33,247 nucleotides of DNA from positions 1-33,247 of the forward strand of contig JABDNS010000079.1 of the NCBI GenBank assembly GCA_013043705.1. Direction: 5' to 3'. The notes under the pieces are model-generated. The model worked only from the letters and a program-made list of their open reading frames with translations. It did not search any database and had not been told where the DNA came from. Shown here in pieces: positions 15,554 to 24,024 of this stretch (position 1 is its first letter; every line of letters starts with the position of its first letter). The stretch comes from Pseudomonadales bacterium. GTDB lineage: Bacteria; Pseudomonadota; Gammaproteobacteria; Pseudomonadales; UBA7434. A program made the translations under genes and the position numbers.

Positions 15554-16450
15554 TCAGCGAGCCGGGGTAAAAGTAAGCGGTTTGCGAAAGCGCAAGGTCA
15601 TGCGATCGGACTCCCCGATCGCATCAACCGCCAGGCGCGCGACTTCGCTGTCACCTGTACCACGATAACTCGGCGGTAGCCGCCAAACGAAATCGCTTTC
15701 GGTTGGCAAATCACGGGGATTGCGATTAATTTCACTGCTCGCTTCCAACTCGAAACCGGCCGCCTCAAGCATGCCAATCACATCCGATTGTTTGAGGTAG
15801 CCGTTTTGTCCTTGCGCCCAATCCGGACTTGCGCTCTCCGGCGCGCGATGCTGTACCACAGCGAGCACACCACCAGGCTTTAAAACCCGGTACAAATTCG
15901 CCAGTGCCGCCTTGCGCGTTCCCGCGCGCGCCTCGAAGCGGTTCAGGTTGTGCAGTGCGCGAATCATAAGCACCGCATCTACACTATCGTTCAACGAACT
16001 ATCGATCGCGCCAAATGCAAAGCCGCGCGCAGTGGCGCCATTGCCGCCATACTCGGTTACCAACTCGGGCCAGCGCTGCATCTGTACCTTGCGCCTGGCA
16101 ATAAATTCCTCGTTAAAAAAACCGAACAATGGCCACATTGAGTCTGCGTAATTCACAGCGTGCAAGGTGCCCTGCGGCCCTAGATAGGGCGCCAGGATTT
16201 TGCTGTACCAACCACCACCTGGCAGCACTTCAAGTACCGTCATACCAGGTCTTATGCCAAAAAACGCCAGCGTCTTCACCGGCTTGCGGTAAACATCGCG
16301 CGCGCGATCGGCTGCTGGCCTTGCCGCAACAATGGATTCCAGCAACGCACGCTCTTGATTGCTCAAACCCCCTTGCACGACGGCCTGGCAACCAGCGAAA
16401 AATACAACCACGCCTATGCATACCGTGGCGGCTAACGATTTAATGTACAT
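15554..16450 (-). CDS. predicted lipoprotein-anchored class I SAM methyltransferase
   Basis: A 298-residue protein from ATG 16450 behind a GGAAGCAGG. The N-terminus is a lipoprotein signal: MYIKSL, hydrophobic core, then FFAGC with Cys21 as lipidation site; Gln22 follows, which in Lol sorting rules would allow outer-membrane placement. Behind it is a Rossmann methyltransferase domain: GMTVLEVLPGGGWYSKILA (residues 69-87) is motif I, DAVLMIRALHNL and VLKPGGVLAVVQHR are later motifs. Exported predicted methyltransferases of this kind (COG4798-like) are known as a family. How SAM would be supplied outside the cytoplasm is unclear, so activity is uncertain. It is followed upstream by the crotonase gene at 16552 on the same strand. 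Confidence 0.8.
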   Translation of the reverse strand: MYIKSLAATVCIGVVVFFAGCQAVVQGGLSNQERALLESIVAARPAADRARDVYRKPVKTLAFFGIRPGMTVLEVLPGGGWYSKILAPYLGPQGTLHAVNYADSMWPLFGFFNEEFIARRKVQMQRWPELVTEYGGNGATARGFAFGAIDSSLNDSVDAVLMIRALHNLNRFEARAGTRKAALANLYRVLKPGGVLAVVQHRAPESASPDWAQGQNGYLKQSDVIGMLEAAGFELEASSEINRNPRDLPTESDFVWRLPPSYRGTGDSEVARLAVDAIGESDRMTLRFRKPLTFTPAR

Positions 16451-16551
16451 AGCCTGCTTCCTGTTTGTTGGCAGTCAAAAATATTGAATTTGATCATTTC
16501 GAGCCCGGTAAATCCTGGCACAACAAACGGCACGCGCAACAAAAAAACGAC

Positions 16552-17319
16552 TTACTCGAATACACCATGGCGCCCACCGCCGTCGCTAAAGGCTTTCGCG
16601 CCTGCCAAAGCTTCGCCCGAGTCCACCACCCGCAAGCCATGCTCGAACTCCTTATGCATTGCTTCGCTATGTGGCAAGCCCCACTGCTGGTAGGCGCTGG
16701 CCCTGTCACCACGCAGGCACTGTTGCGGAAACCGCGCGATTTCTGATGCAAGCGCTTGGGCAGCATTGAGTGCTTCGCCATTTTCAAACAGGCGGTTGGC
16801 CAAGCCAATGCGCAATGCCTCATCAGCCGCCACTGGCCTGCCTGTTAATATCATATCCAGCGCGTGGCTCATACCAATCAACCGGGGTAGCCGTACGCTA
16901 CCTCCGTCGACTAACGGCACACCAAAACGCCTACAGTAAACCCCAAACACCGCACTTCTATCTGCCACCCGCAAATCACACCAAAGCGCCAACTCCAAAC
17001 CGCCGGCGACCGCATGCCCTGAAATCGCGGCAATAACCGGTTTTGATAATAGCATCCGGGTCGGCCCCATCGGGCCGTCACCGCCAGCCTGCAAAGCGTT
17101 TGCGCCCTGCTGCGTAGCAAATGCCTTGAGGTCTGCCCCGGCACAAAAATGACCACCCGCGCCGTAGAGCACCGCAACGCGTGAGGCATCATCCTGCTCG
17201 AACTGCCGGAACGCATCGGCCAGCGCTTTCGCGGTAGCGCCGTCAACCGCATTGCGCTTTTCGGGCCGATTAATACAAACGGTGAAAATGGCTCCGCTGC
17301 TGCTTATTTCTATTGTCAT
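16552..17319 (-). CDS. enoyl-CoA hydratase/isomerase (crotonase) family protein
   Basis: A 255-residue protein, normal length for the family, from ATG 17319 (weak ribosome site). The CoA-binding and oxyanion-hole parts are HFCAGADLKAF (residues about 55-65) and GHAVAGGLELALWCDLRVAD. The first catalytic Glu, in GGLELA, is present. The second, usually in a FGxPE segment, is replaced by FGVYCRRFGVPLVDGGS, so the protein may not be a classical hydratase but an isomerase, hydrolase or other crotonase reaction. It lies on the minus strand, 101 bases before the methyltransferase gene, probably in one unit. Substrate unknown. Confidence 0.85.
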   Translation of the reverse strand: MTIEISSSGAIFTVCINRPEKRNAVDGATAKALADAFRQFEQDDASRVAVLYGAGGHFCAGADLKAFATQQGANALQAGGDGPMGPTRMLLSKPVIAAISGHAVAGGLELALWCDLRVADRSAVFGVYCRRFGVPLVDGGSVRLPRLIGMSHALDMILTGRPVAADEALRIGLANRLFENGEALNAAQALASEIARFPQQCLRGDRASAYQQWGLPHSEAMHKEFEHGLRVVDSGEALAGAKAFSDGGGRHGVFE

Positions 17320-17484
17320 GGGAATCGTGTCACGGAATTTTTTTCATGGGGCTTGCGTCATGGAGCCTACGCCTTTGAACTTGCCAATTCCAGCCCGGCT
17401 ACAAACATCACCCCAAGCAAGCGCGACAGCTACCAACACCATTGGTATCATCCTCCACCCCTATAGCAAATTCAAGTTGTCTGT

Positions 17485-17532
17485 ATGCGCGAGTCTCAGG
17501 CTGGCGTGATGCGCGAGTATCAGGCTGGCGTG
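17485..17532. repeat. two 24-bp tandem copies upstream of the Fe-ADH gene
   Basis: Two adjacent 24-base units, starting ATGCGCGAGT and ending CAGGCTGGCGTG, differ at one base (C/A at 17495 and 17519). A degraded GCTCGGGTCTGG follows. In one frame they read MRESQAGV and MREYQAGV. They lie 34 bases before the start of the Fe-ADH gene, in its leader. Confidence 0.9.
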
Positions 17533-17566
17533 GCTCGGGTCTGGCCCAGCGCCCTGGAGCAAAAAA

Positions 17567-18754
17567 ATGAAAATTCTCTATTACAAGCTTCGTGCCATTT
17601 TGGTAACCAAACTACTGCGCTGGATACCGCGCAACGCACCACTGGTATTGAAGGGCGAAAATTCGTCGCTGCAACTTGCCGACCAACTCAGCTTGTTGGG
17701 TTACCACAATGTGCTACTCGTTACAGATACAATTTTGCGCGAACTGGGCGTGCTCAATGAACTGCTGGCCACTTTGCAGCGCAACGGTGCGGAGGTGTCC
17801 GTTTACGATGGCGTGTTACCAGATCCTGCGTTCGACCAGGTTCAGGCTGGAGAAAAAATCTATCGCGAAAATAATTGCGATGCGATTTTTGCAGTCGGTG
17901 GCGGCTCGGTGCTGGATGCGGCCAAGATGATATCAATGCTGCATACTAACCCCGGCGAGCTGAAAAGTTTTGCTGGCATACAGCCCTGCAAATATGCTGG
18001 CGCGCCGCTGTTTGTTGCACCCACAACGGCGGGAACAGGCTCTGAAATAACCTTCGCTGCGATTATTACCGACCCGGTGAGCCACGACAAACAGCCTATT
18101 ATCGACAGCAAAATGATCCCTTCCTATGTAGCGCTGGACCCACAGTTGATGCGCGGTATGCCACCCGCTGTTACGGCCGCCAGCGGCATGGACGCACTCA
18201 CCCACGCGGTTGAATCCTACTTAAGCAAGGCATCTACTGCGCAAACAGAACTGCAGGCGATTGCCGCCGTGAAACTGGTTTTCGACAACCTGGTCAGGGC
18301 CTACCGGGATGGCGATGACATGGAGGCACGCGATGCCATGGCGATGGCTGCATTCTACGCAGGTGCCGCATTCGGCAAGACCTCGGTTGGCTATGTACAC
18401 GGCATCGCTCACCAGCTAGGCCGCGTTTGCGGCACGCCGCATGGCAACGCCAACGCGATGGTGCTGCCCGAGGTATTGCGTGCTTACGGCAGTTGCGTGG
18501 ATTCACGATTGGCTGTCCTGGCGCGCGCTGTGGATATGCAAGGCGACAGCGACGCGGAATTGGCCTCGCAATTTATAGAATCGATCGTGGCCATGCGTGC
18601 GCAGATGGAAATGCCCACCCAACCCAAGGGCTTGAAGACTGAGGATATTGCCCTCATCACGCGCCAGGCCCTGGCCGAAGCGGGCTCGCTTTATCCGGTG
18701 CCACGCTACATGAAAGCTGCCGAAATTCGCGAAATTGTCGGCGCGCTTGTATGA
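17567..18754 (+). CDS. iron-containing alcohol dehydrogenase family protein
   Basis: A 395-residue protein from ATG 17567 (GGAG eight bases before). The NAD-binding part has [13 protein letters not shown] (residues about 109-121) and TTAGTGSE. Metal ligands are in the spacing of the family: Asp209 and His213 ([11 protein letters not shown]), His278 and His292 ([17 protein letters not shown]), the same distances as in the Zymomonas Fe-ADH (4, 65 and 14 residues). It oxidises an alcohol or reduces an aldehyde with NAD(P). The transaldolase starts 41 bases after it, so they may share a transcript. Confidence 0.9.
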   Translation: MKILYYKLRAILVTKLLRWIPRNAPLVLKGENSSLQLADQLSLLGYHNVLLVTDTILRELGVLNELLATLQRNGAEVSVYDGVLPDPAFDQVQAGEKIYRENNCDAIFAVGGGSVLDAAKMISMLHTNPGELKSFAGIQPCKYAGAPLFVAPTTAGTGSEITFAAIITDPVSHDKQPIIDSKMIPSYVALDPQLMRGMPPAVTAASGMDALTHAVESYLSKASTAQTELQAIAAVKLVFDNLVRAYRDGDDMEARDAMAMAAFYAGAAFGKTSVGYVHGIAHQLGRVCGTPHGNANAMVLPEVLRAYGSCVDSRLAVLARAVDMQGDSDAELASQFIESIVAMRAQMEMPTQPKGLKTEDIALITRQALAEAGSLYPVPRYMKAAEIREIVGALV

Positions 18755-18794
18755 TGCCTGCCAGTTTCAACCCGCTAACGACCGGCCCAACTCA

Positions 18795-19751
18795 ATGACC
18801 ACAGCCAGCAAACTCGAACAGCTAAAGTCCATGACCGATGTGGTCGCCGATACCGGCGATATTGAGGCAATTCGCCAATATGCGCCGCTGGATGCCACCA
18901 CCAACCCCTCGCTGCTGCTCAAGGCTGCGGCGCTGCCACATTACCAGTCACTATTGCGCGATGCGGTGGGCGCGGCACGCGCTGCAGCAGATCCGCTGGG
19001 TGATGCCTGCGATCGCTTCGCGGTTAGCGTTGGCACGGAAATTCTTAATATTATTCCAGGGCGCGTCAGCACCGAAGTCGATGCGCGCTTGTCATTTGAC
19101 ACCAGCGCCACGATTGAACGCGCGCGCAAACTCATTGCTATGTATGAACAGCAAGGTATTGGGCGTGAGCGCGTGCTGATTAAAATTGCATCCACCTGGG
19201 AAGGCATACGCGCTGCCGCCGAATTGGAACGCGACAATATTCATTGCAACCTGACCTTGCTGTTTGGATTCAGCCAGGCCAGCGCCTGCGCTGACGCCGG
19301 CGTGTTTTTGATTTCCCCCTTCGTTGGCCGCATTCTCGACTGGCACCTGCAATACAACAAAAGCGATGGCGGCCCGGAAGCATACGAACCGCTACAGGAC
19401 CCAGGCGTGCTTTCAGTAACGCGCATTTATAATTACTACAAAGCGCACAGCTACAACACCGTTGTGATGGGCGCGAGCTTCCGCAACCAGGGCGAAATTG
19501 AAGCACTGGCCGGCTGCGACCGGCTAACCATTAGCCCCGCGCTGCTAGAAAAACTGAATGCCGATAATGGCGCTCTGCAGCGCCAGCTCGACGGCGCCAA
19601 AAGCAGTGAGCCTCGCGTCGATAGCGGCGAAAGTGCATTTCGCTGGATGCTAAACAGCGATGCGATGGCTACTGAGAAACTTGCCGAAGGCATCCGAAAC
19701 TTTGCAGCCGACCAGGTTAAATTGGAAAAACTCGTCGCCAGTCTCGCCTGA
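18795..19751 (+). CDS. tal: transaldolase
   Basis: A 318-residue protein, matching the usual length of 316-318. Pentose phosphate pathway enzyme that moves a dihydroxyacetone unit between sugar phosphates. [13 protein letters not shown] (residues about 33-45), [15 protein letters not shown] and the Schiff-base lysine Lys130 ([15 protein letters not shown]) are plain. The start at ATG 18795 is chosen by family alignment ([16 protein letters not shown]); no good ribosome site is visible, so coupling to the ADH gene upstream is possible. A longer frame to 18735 runs into the ADH end and is not used. Confidence 0.95.
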   Translation: MTTASKLEQLKSMTDVVADTGDIEAIRQYAPLDATTNPSLLLKAAALPHYQSLLRDAVGAARAAADPLGDACDRFAVSVGTEILNIIPGRVSTEVDARLSFDTSATIERARKLIAMYEQQGIGRERVLIKIASTWEGIRAAAELERDNIHCNLTLLFGFSQASACADAGVFLISPFVGRILDWHLQYNKSDGGPEAYEPLQDPGVLSVTRIYNYYKAHSYNTVVMGASFRNQGEIEALAGCDRLTISPALLEKLNADNGALQRQLDGAKSSEPRVDSGESAFRWMLNSDAMATEKLAEGIRNFAADQVKLEKLVASLA

Positions 19752-19788
19752 AACAAGCAATCGATACTCGTGCCAACAGCAACCCACC

Positions 19789-20247
19789 GTGCTTGATAGA
19801 CTTAAATCACTCTTCGCCAGCGCTAACAGCGAAAGCAAAGCAAGTGCACACGACCTGGAACTCGCTGCCGCCGCGCTGCTGGTAGAGGTCGGTCACGCCG
19901 ATCACGATAGCGACCCGCGCGAGGCAGCAGCAATGATTGCCATCGCCTGTAAAACCTTGCAGTTGGATAAGAGCGAAGCACAACAGTTGCTGCAGGATGC
20001 CAAGCACACGCAATCGTCGGCTACATCACTCTACGAATTTACAGAACTGCTGAACCGCCATTTCAGCAAAGCCCAAAAGGTAGAGTTGATTGAAGACTGC
20101 TGGCGCGTGGCTTTTGCCGACGGCGACATCGACCGTTACGAAGACCACATGATTCGAAAAATTGCCGAGCTGCTTTACGTCAGCCACGCTGACTTTATTC
20201 GCGCCAAACTCAAAATCGCGGACACAGCGAAAAACAATAAACGCTGA
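19789..20247 (+). CDS. TerB-like protein
   Basis: A 152-residue protein with GTG 19789 as the likely start (VLDRLKSLFASANSES). The alpha-helical TerB fold has two acidic, possibly metal-binding loops: VEVGHADHDSDPREAAAM (about residues 34-51) and VAFADGDIDRYEDHMIRKI (about 115-133). TerB-domain proteins are small cytoplasmic proteins linked to stress and metal response; function here unknown. No ribosome site is seen, so start choice is uncertain; the frame is open upstream into the transaldolase end. Its TGA is directly followed by the ATG of the next gene, a sign of translational coupling. Confidence 0.7.
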   Translation: MLDRLKSLFASANSESKASAHDLELAAAALLVEVGHADHDSDPREAAAMIAIACKTLQLDKSEAQQLLQDAKHTQSSATSLYEFTELLNRHFSKAQKVELIEDCWRVAFADGDIDRYEDHMIRKIAELLYVSHADFIRAKLKIADTAKNNKR

Positions 20248-21249
20248 ATGGACCCGCTTACTCAAGGTGCACTGGGTGCGGCCCTACCACAAAGCCTGGC
20301 GCAGCCAGCGCGCATTCACGCCGCCGCATTGGTTGGCCTGGTCGCCGGCATGGCGCCCGATCTCGATGTACTGATTCGCTCCAGTGAAGACCCGCTGCTG
20401 TTTCTTGAGTACCATCGCCAGTTTACTCACGCCCTGGTTTTTATACCTGTCGGCGCTTTGATCGTGGCAAGCGTTTGCCACTTGCTGTTCACGCGCCGCT
20501 GGCAATTACCGTTTCGTATCACTGTGCTGTTTGCGCTACTTGGCTATGCCACCCACGCGCTGCTGGACGCCTGCACCAGTTATGGCACCCAGCTGCTGTG
20601 GCCATTCAGCTCGCATCGATTTTCGTGGGACACGGTATCCGTGGTCGACCCGCTGCTTACGCTGCCGTTGTTAATGCTGGTTGCGGCGGCGGCCAAATGG
20701 CGCAGGGCCTCACTGGCGGCGCTGGCGGTGATATGGGTAATCAGCTACCAGGTAGCCGGGTACAAACAACAGCAACGCGCGCAGACTTTGGCCTGGGAAG
20801 TGGCGGCGCAGCGCGGCCACGCGCCCACCGAAATCGTGGTCAGGCCGGGCTTCGCGAATATACTGCTGTGGCGCAGCGTATACCGCTATGCGGGTTACTT
20901 TTATGCCGACGGTATCCGCGCGGGACTGCAGCTGCAGCTATATCCGGGGGCTGCTATGCCAACGCTGGACCCGCGCAGGGATTTCCCGTGGCTGGACCCC
21001 GACTCACAGCAGGCCCGCGATATCGAGCGTTTCAACTGGTTCTCGCAGGGCTATACCGCGATCGCCGCTGAAACACCATCGCGCATCCTGGACGTGCGCT
21101 ATTCGTTGCTGCCGCACGAGCGTGGCGGGCTGTGGGGCATCGAGCTCAGCGAGGACGCAGGTTCCACTGCGCATGCGGCGTATATCGTCTCGAGAGATAT
21201 GCCCGCCGGCACCTTAAGGCGCTACTGGCGCATGCTGCGCGGGCTTTGA
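20248..21249 (+). CDS. membrane-bound metal-dependent hydrolase, DUF457/YdjM family
   Basis: A 333-residue protein. Metal-binding residues of the family are seen as MAPDLDVLI (about residues 35-43), HRQFTHALV (about 56-64) and THALLDACTSYGTQLLWPFS (about 106-125). Four or so hydrophobic spans lie in the first 180 residues (FIPVGALIVASVCHLLF, FRITVLFALLGYATHALL, LLTLPLLMLVAAAA, LAALAVIWVISYQVAG), and a soluble part follows. The physiological substrate of these YdjM-like hydrolases is unknown. It starts at the base right after the TerB stop, so the pair is translated together. Confidence 0.8.
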   Translation: MDPLTQGALGAALPQSLAQPARIHAAALVGLVAGMAPDLDVLIRSSEDPLLFLEYHRQFTHALVFIPVGALIVASVCHLLFTRRWQLPFRITVLFALLGYATHALLDACTSYGTQLLWPFSSHRFSWDTVSVVDPLLTLPLLMLVAAAAKWRRASLAALAVIWVISYQVAGYKQQQRAQTLAWEVAAQRGHAPTEIVVRPGFANILLWRSVYRYAGYFYADGIRAGLQLQLYPGAAMPTLDPRRDFPWLDPDSQQARDIERFNWFSQGYTAIAAETPSRILDVRYSLLPHERGGLWGIELSEDAGSTAHAAYIVSRDMPAGTLRRYWRMLRGL

Positions 21250-21448
21250 GCGGGAATCCAGAACGGGCAAATAAACCGCCGAGGCCGAAAAAACCAGCCG
21301 CTAATGGTAAATCTGTGCAAGTTTTTACAGCTTTAGACCCGCTGCTCTAGGTAGAATAGCGGCTGCTAAAACGGGCGCAAACAGACCCGAACCAAAGCCT
21401 CAATAAAACCGGGCGCCAGCAACGCCGATTCACAATAGCGATAAATGA

Positions 21449-22021
21449 ATGTCTGAATACACTCCGTTTTTTATTTTCGGCGGCATCTTTGTCGTGGTCT
21501 GGACTATTGGCACTTACAACCGCTTCATAAAATTCCGCAATATGATCGAGGAAGGCTGGAGCATTATCGATGTGGCCCTGAAGCGCCGAGCCAACCTGAT
21601 TCCCAAGCTGATTAGTGCAGTGCGCGGCTACGTCCAGCATGAAGCCAAAGTGCTTGAAGACATTACCGCGCAGCGTGTTGAGGCGGTAACAGGCAAAGTC
21701 GACAATCGCGATAGTGTTAGCCAATCAGAAACCGAGGTATCCCACAAGCTGGGTAATCTTTTGGGCGTTGCTGAAGCGAACCCCGATTTAAAAGCCAGCA
21801 CGAATTTTGTGGAATTGCAGGAAGCCCTCAACCAGGTTGAAGCTGAAATCGCTAATTCGCGCAACCAGTTCAACGCGCGCATTCGCATGATGAATACGCT
21901 GGTTGAGCAATTTCCAAGCAACTTGATTGCGATGCTGTTTGGCTTCAAGCGCGACAATTACTTCCAGCTCGAATTGGCAACCGAGCGAGAGGTGCCATCA
22001 ACGCCCTGGGACCAGCAGTAG
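21449..22021 (+). CDS. lemA: LemA family protein
   Basis: A 190-residue protein with one N-terminal membrane helix (FFIFGGIFVVVWTIGTY, residues about 7-23), then the LemA alpha-helical domain: NMIEEGWSIIDVALKRRANL, IPKLISAVRGYVQHE, ANSRNQFNARIRMMNTLVEQ and FPSNLIA. Likely an inner-membrane protein with the bulk in the periplasm; role unknown in general, often together with stress or membrane proteases. Here it stands before a ParA-type ATPase with a 60-base gap, not a common pairing. The ribosome site is weak. Confidence 0.9.
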   Translation: MSEYTPFFIFGGIFVVVWTIGTYNRFIKFRNMIEEGWSIIDVALKRRANLIPKLISAVRGYVQHEAKVLEDITAQRVEAVTGKVDNRDSVSQSETEVSHKLGNLLGVAEANPDLKASTNFVELQEALNQVEAEIANSRNQFNARIRMMNTLVEQFPSNLIAMLFGFKRDNYFQLELATEREVPSTPWDQQ

Positions 22022-22081
22022 CGCTTACTGCGCGCCAAGCAATAAAGAACCAGGCAAACAATTAAGTAGAGAACCAAGCCA

Positions 22082-22939
22082 ATGAAACGCGTGATATTCA
22101 ACCAGAAAGGTGGCGTAGGCAAATCCAGCATTGCCTGCAACCTGGCAGCGATAAGTGCAGAGATGGGATACTCGACGTTATTAGTGGATCTGGATGTGCA
22201 GGGCAACTCCAGCATGTACCTGGGCTACGATATCCATAGCGATGAAGCGCGCAAGGTCGATACCAACGTGGCGAGTATTTTCCGCCAAAAGCGCGGCCTG
22301 CTCACAAATAAACTTACGCCGCAGGATTACGTTGTCGACACCGCATACGACAACCTGGCGCTACTACCCTCCAGCATTGAGCTGGAGCGCATGGAACGAG
22401 ATCTTGAGAGCCGCTACAAAATTTACCAGCTTCGCAAGGCGCTGGAAAAACTTGAGCAGTACTACGATCGCATTTACATCGACACTGCACCCAACTTTAA
22501 TTTTTATAGCAAGTCTGCGCTGATCGGCACCGATACAGTTTTAATCCCCTTCGATTGTGATTCGTTTTCAAAGCAGGCCTTGTATAACCTGATAGACAAC
22601 ATGATGGAGCTGAAAGAAGATCATAACGAAAATCTTCGAATTGAGGGCGTGATCATCAATCAATTTAATGCCCAGGCCAGCTTGCCAGCTAAGCTGGTAG
22701 CTGAATTGAGAGCCGAAGAAATGCCGGTGCTCGACTGCTACATCGGCAGCTCGGTAAAAATGAAAGAATCACATTACCAGCAGAAACCACTGGTACATAT
22801 GGCCAGGTCACATAAGCTCACGCAGCAGTTCATTTCGCTTTTCGAGCAGATAGAAAACCTCGCGCCTGGCAGTTTTTTCCAGCAGGATATTGACAGGGGC
22901 GACGCTGAAGCGAAAACCGAACTGGCCGCGGCCGAATAA
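22082..22939 (+). CDS. orphan ParA-family (MinD/ParA) ATPase
   Basis: A 285-residue ATPase with the deviant Walker A motif FNQKGGVGKSS (residues 6-16) and further ParA marks: LLVDLDVQGNSS (about 33-44) and YIDTAPNFNF (about 136-145). The C-terminus is acidic (DAEAKTELAAAE). ParA ATPases position DNA, chemoreceptors or other cargo on the nucleoid. No ParB or parS is seen; the gene stands beside lemA with a 60-base gap and converges on PPK2 (7-base gap). That makes it an orphan of the mobile or chromosomal cargo type. Ribosome site weak. Confidence 0.85.
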   Translation: MKRVIFNQKGGVGKSSIACNLAAISAEMGYSTLLVDLDVQGNSSMYLGYDIHSDEARKVDTNVASIFRQKRGLLTNKLTPQDYVVDTAYDNLALLPSSIELERMERDLESRYKIYQLRKALEKLEQYYDRIYIDTAPNFNFYSKSALIGTDTVLIPFDCDSFSKQALYNLIDNMMELKEDHNENLRIEGVIINQFNAQASLPAKLVAELRAEEMPVLDCYIGSSVKMKESHYQQKPLVHMARSHKLTQQFISLFEQIENLAPGSFFQQDIDRGDAEAKTELAAAE

Positions 22940-22945
22940 ACCCGG

Positions 22946-23848
22946 CTAATCGTTCTCCAGCGATTTTTTCATTTCACCTAACGCAGCACGCTGTTCGTCA
23001 TTAACCTTGGGATAGTGCATCGGCAGCGCTTGCAGGTGTGACAGTACCACCCGGGATACAATTAACCGCATATTGCGCTTGTCGTCGGCGGGTATTACAT
23101 ACCACGGCGCATGACCACAAGCCGTCTGGTTAATTGCCGCTTCGTAGGCCTGCATATAATCATCCCAGTAAGCGCGCTCCTTTACGTCTGCATTAGAAAA
23201 TTTCCAGTTTTTTTCAGGGCGGTCGATTCTATCGATAAACCGGCGCCGCTGTTCATCGCGCGATAGGTTCAGGAAGAACTTAACCACTGCTATACCATTG
23301 TTACTCTCATACTGCTCCATAGCGCGAATGTCGGTATAGCGTTGCTGCCATACTTTATCAGGATCCGCCTTTAACTCATCCGGCACGCGCTGGTAGCGCG
23401 CAAGAATTTCGGGATGCACCTTAACTACTAATACCTCTTCGTAATATGACCGGTTAAAAATTCGCAGCCTGCCACGCGCTGGCATTTGCCTGTTGCTGCG
23501 CCACAAGTAGGTATGATCCAGTTCTTCATCGCTGGGCTTTTTAAACGCCGATACGAACACACCGTGGGGATTTACACCAGACATAACGTGACGGATTGTG
23601 CCGTCCTTGCCGGCTGCATCCATGGCCTGGAAGATCAATAGCATGCCATAGCGATCGTGGGCGTACATTTTATTTTGCAGTTCGTCAATTTTCTTGCGGT
23701 ACTCCCACAACATGCGCTTGTAATCTTTCTTGTCTTCATAGAGCGACTCAACACTGGTTGGACAACTGGCAAGCTTGAACTTGCGACCGCCATCGTAGCG
23801 GTAGCTTTTTACATCAATGTCATCGATATGCATATTGGCATCCATCAT
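22946..23848 (-). CDS. ppk2: polyphosphate kinase 2
   Basis: A 300-residue protein of the PPK2 family, which uses polyphosphate to phosphorylate nucleotides. The P-loop is QAMDAAGKDGTIRHVMSG (residues about 74-91); NPHGV and the lid/Arg part (YLWRSNRQMPARGRLRIFNR then SYYEEVLVVKVHPE) are typical. ATG 23848, 23845 and 23833 are close alternatives; none has a strong ribosome site. It is divergent to the nuclease gene at 24025. The subclass (AMP or ADP or nucleoside use) cannot be told safely. Confidence 0.92.
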   Translation of the reverse strand: MMDANMHIDDIDVKSYRYDGGRKFKLASCPTSVESLYEDKKDYKRMLWEYRKKIDELQNKMYAHDRYGMLLIFQAMDAAGKDGTIRHVMSGVNPHGVFVSAFKKPSDEELDHTYLWRSNRQMPARGRLRIFNRSYYEEVLVVKVHPEILARYQRVPDELKADPDKVWQQRYTDIRAMEQYESNNGIAVVKFFLNLSRDEQRRRFIDRIDRPEKNWKFSNADVKERAYWDDYMQAYEAAINQTACGHAPWYVIPADDKRNMRLIVSRVVLSHLQALPMHYPKVNDEQRAALGEMKKSLEND

Positions 23849-24024
23849 TTTGTAGCCAGCGCGGCCAGCTTGGTCTTTGTTGCAACATTATATCGCCAGT
23901 AGTTCGAAATCAGTTTACTTGTGCGTACCGATTCGGCCGCTCGACCGATATAATCCCCAGTCACGCGCGCCGATCATGGCAATTTCACCGTAGAGCCGGT
24001 TCAATAATCAAGCGGTAATTCGAC

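Noticed and set aside
17485-17760. Frame reading MRESQAGV MREYQAGV
   Set aside because: Made by the tandem repeat and then overlaps the Fe-ADH gene in another frame.
20475-21071. 198-codon plus-strand frame
   Set aside because: Lies within the DUF457 gene in another frame; its protein is low-complexity Ala/Gly/Arg-rich and has no domain.
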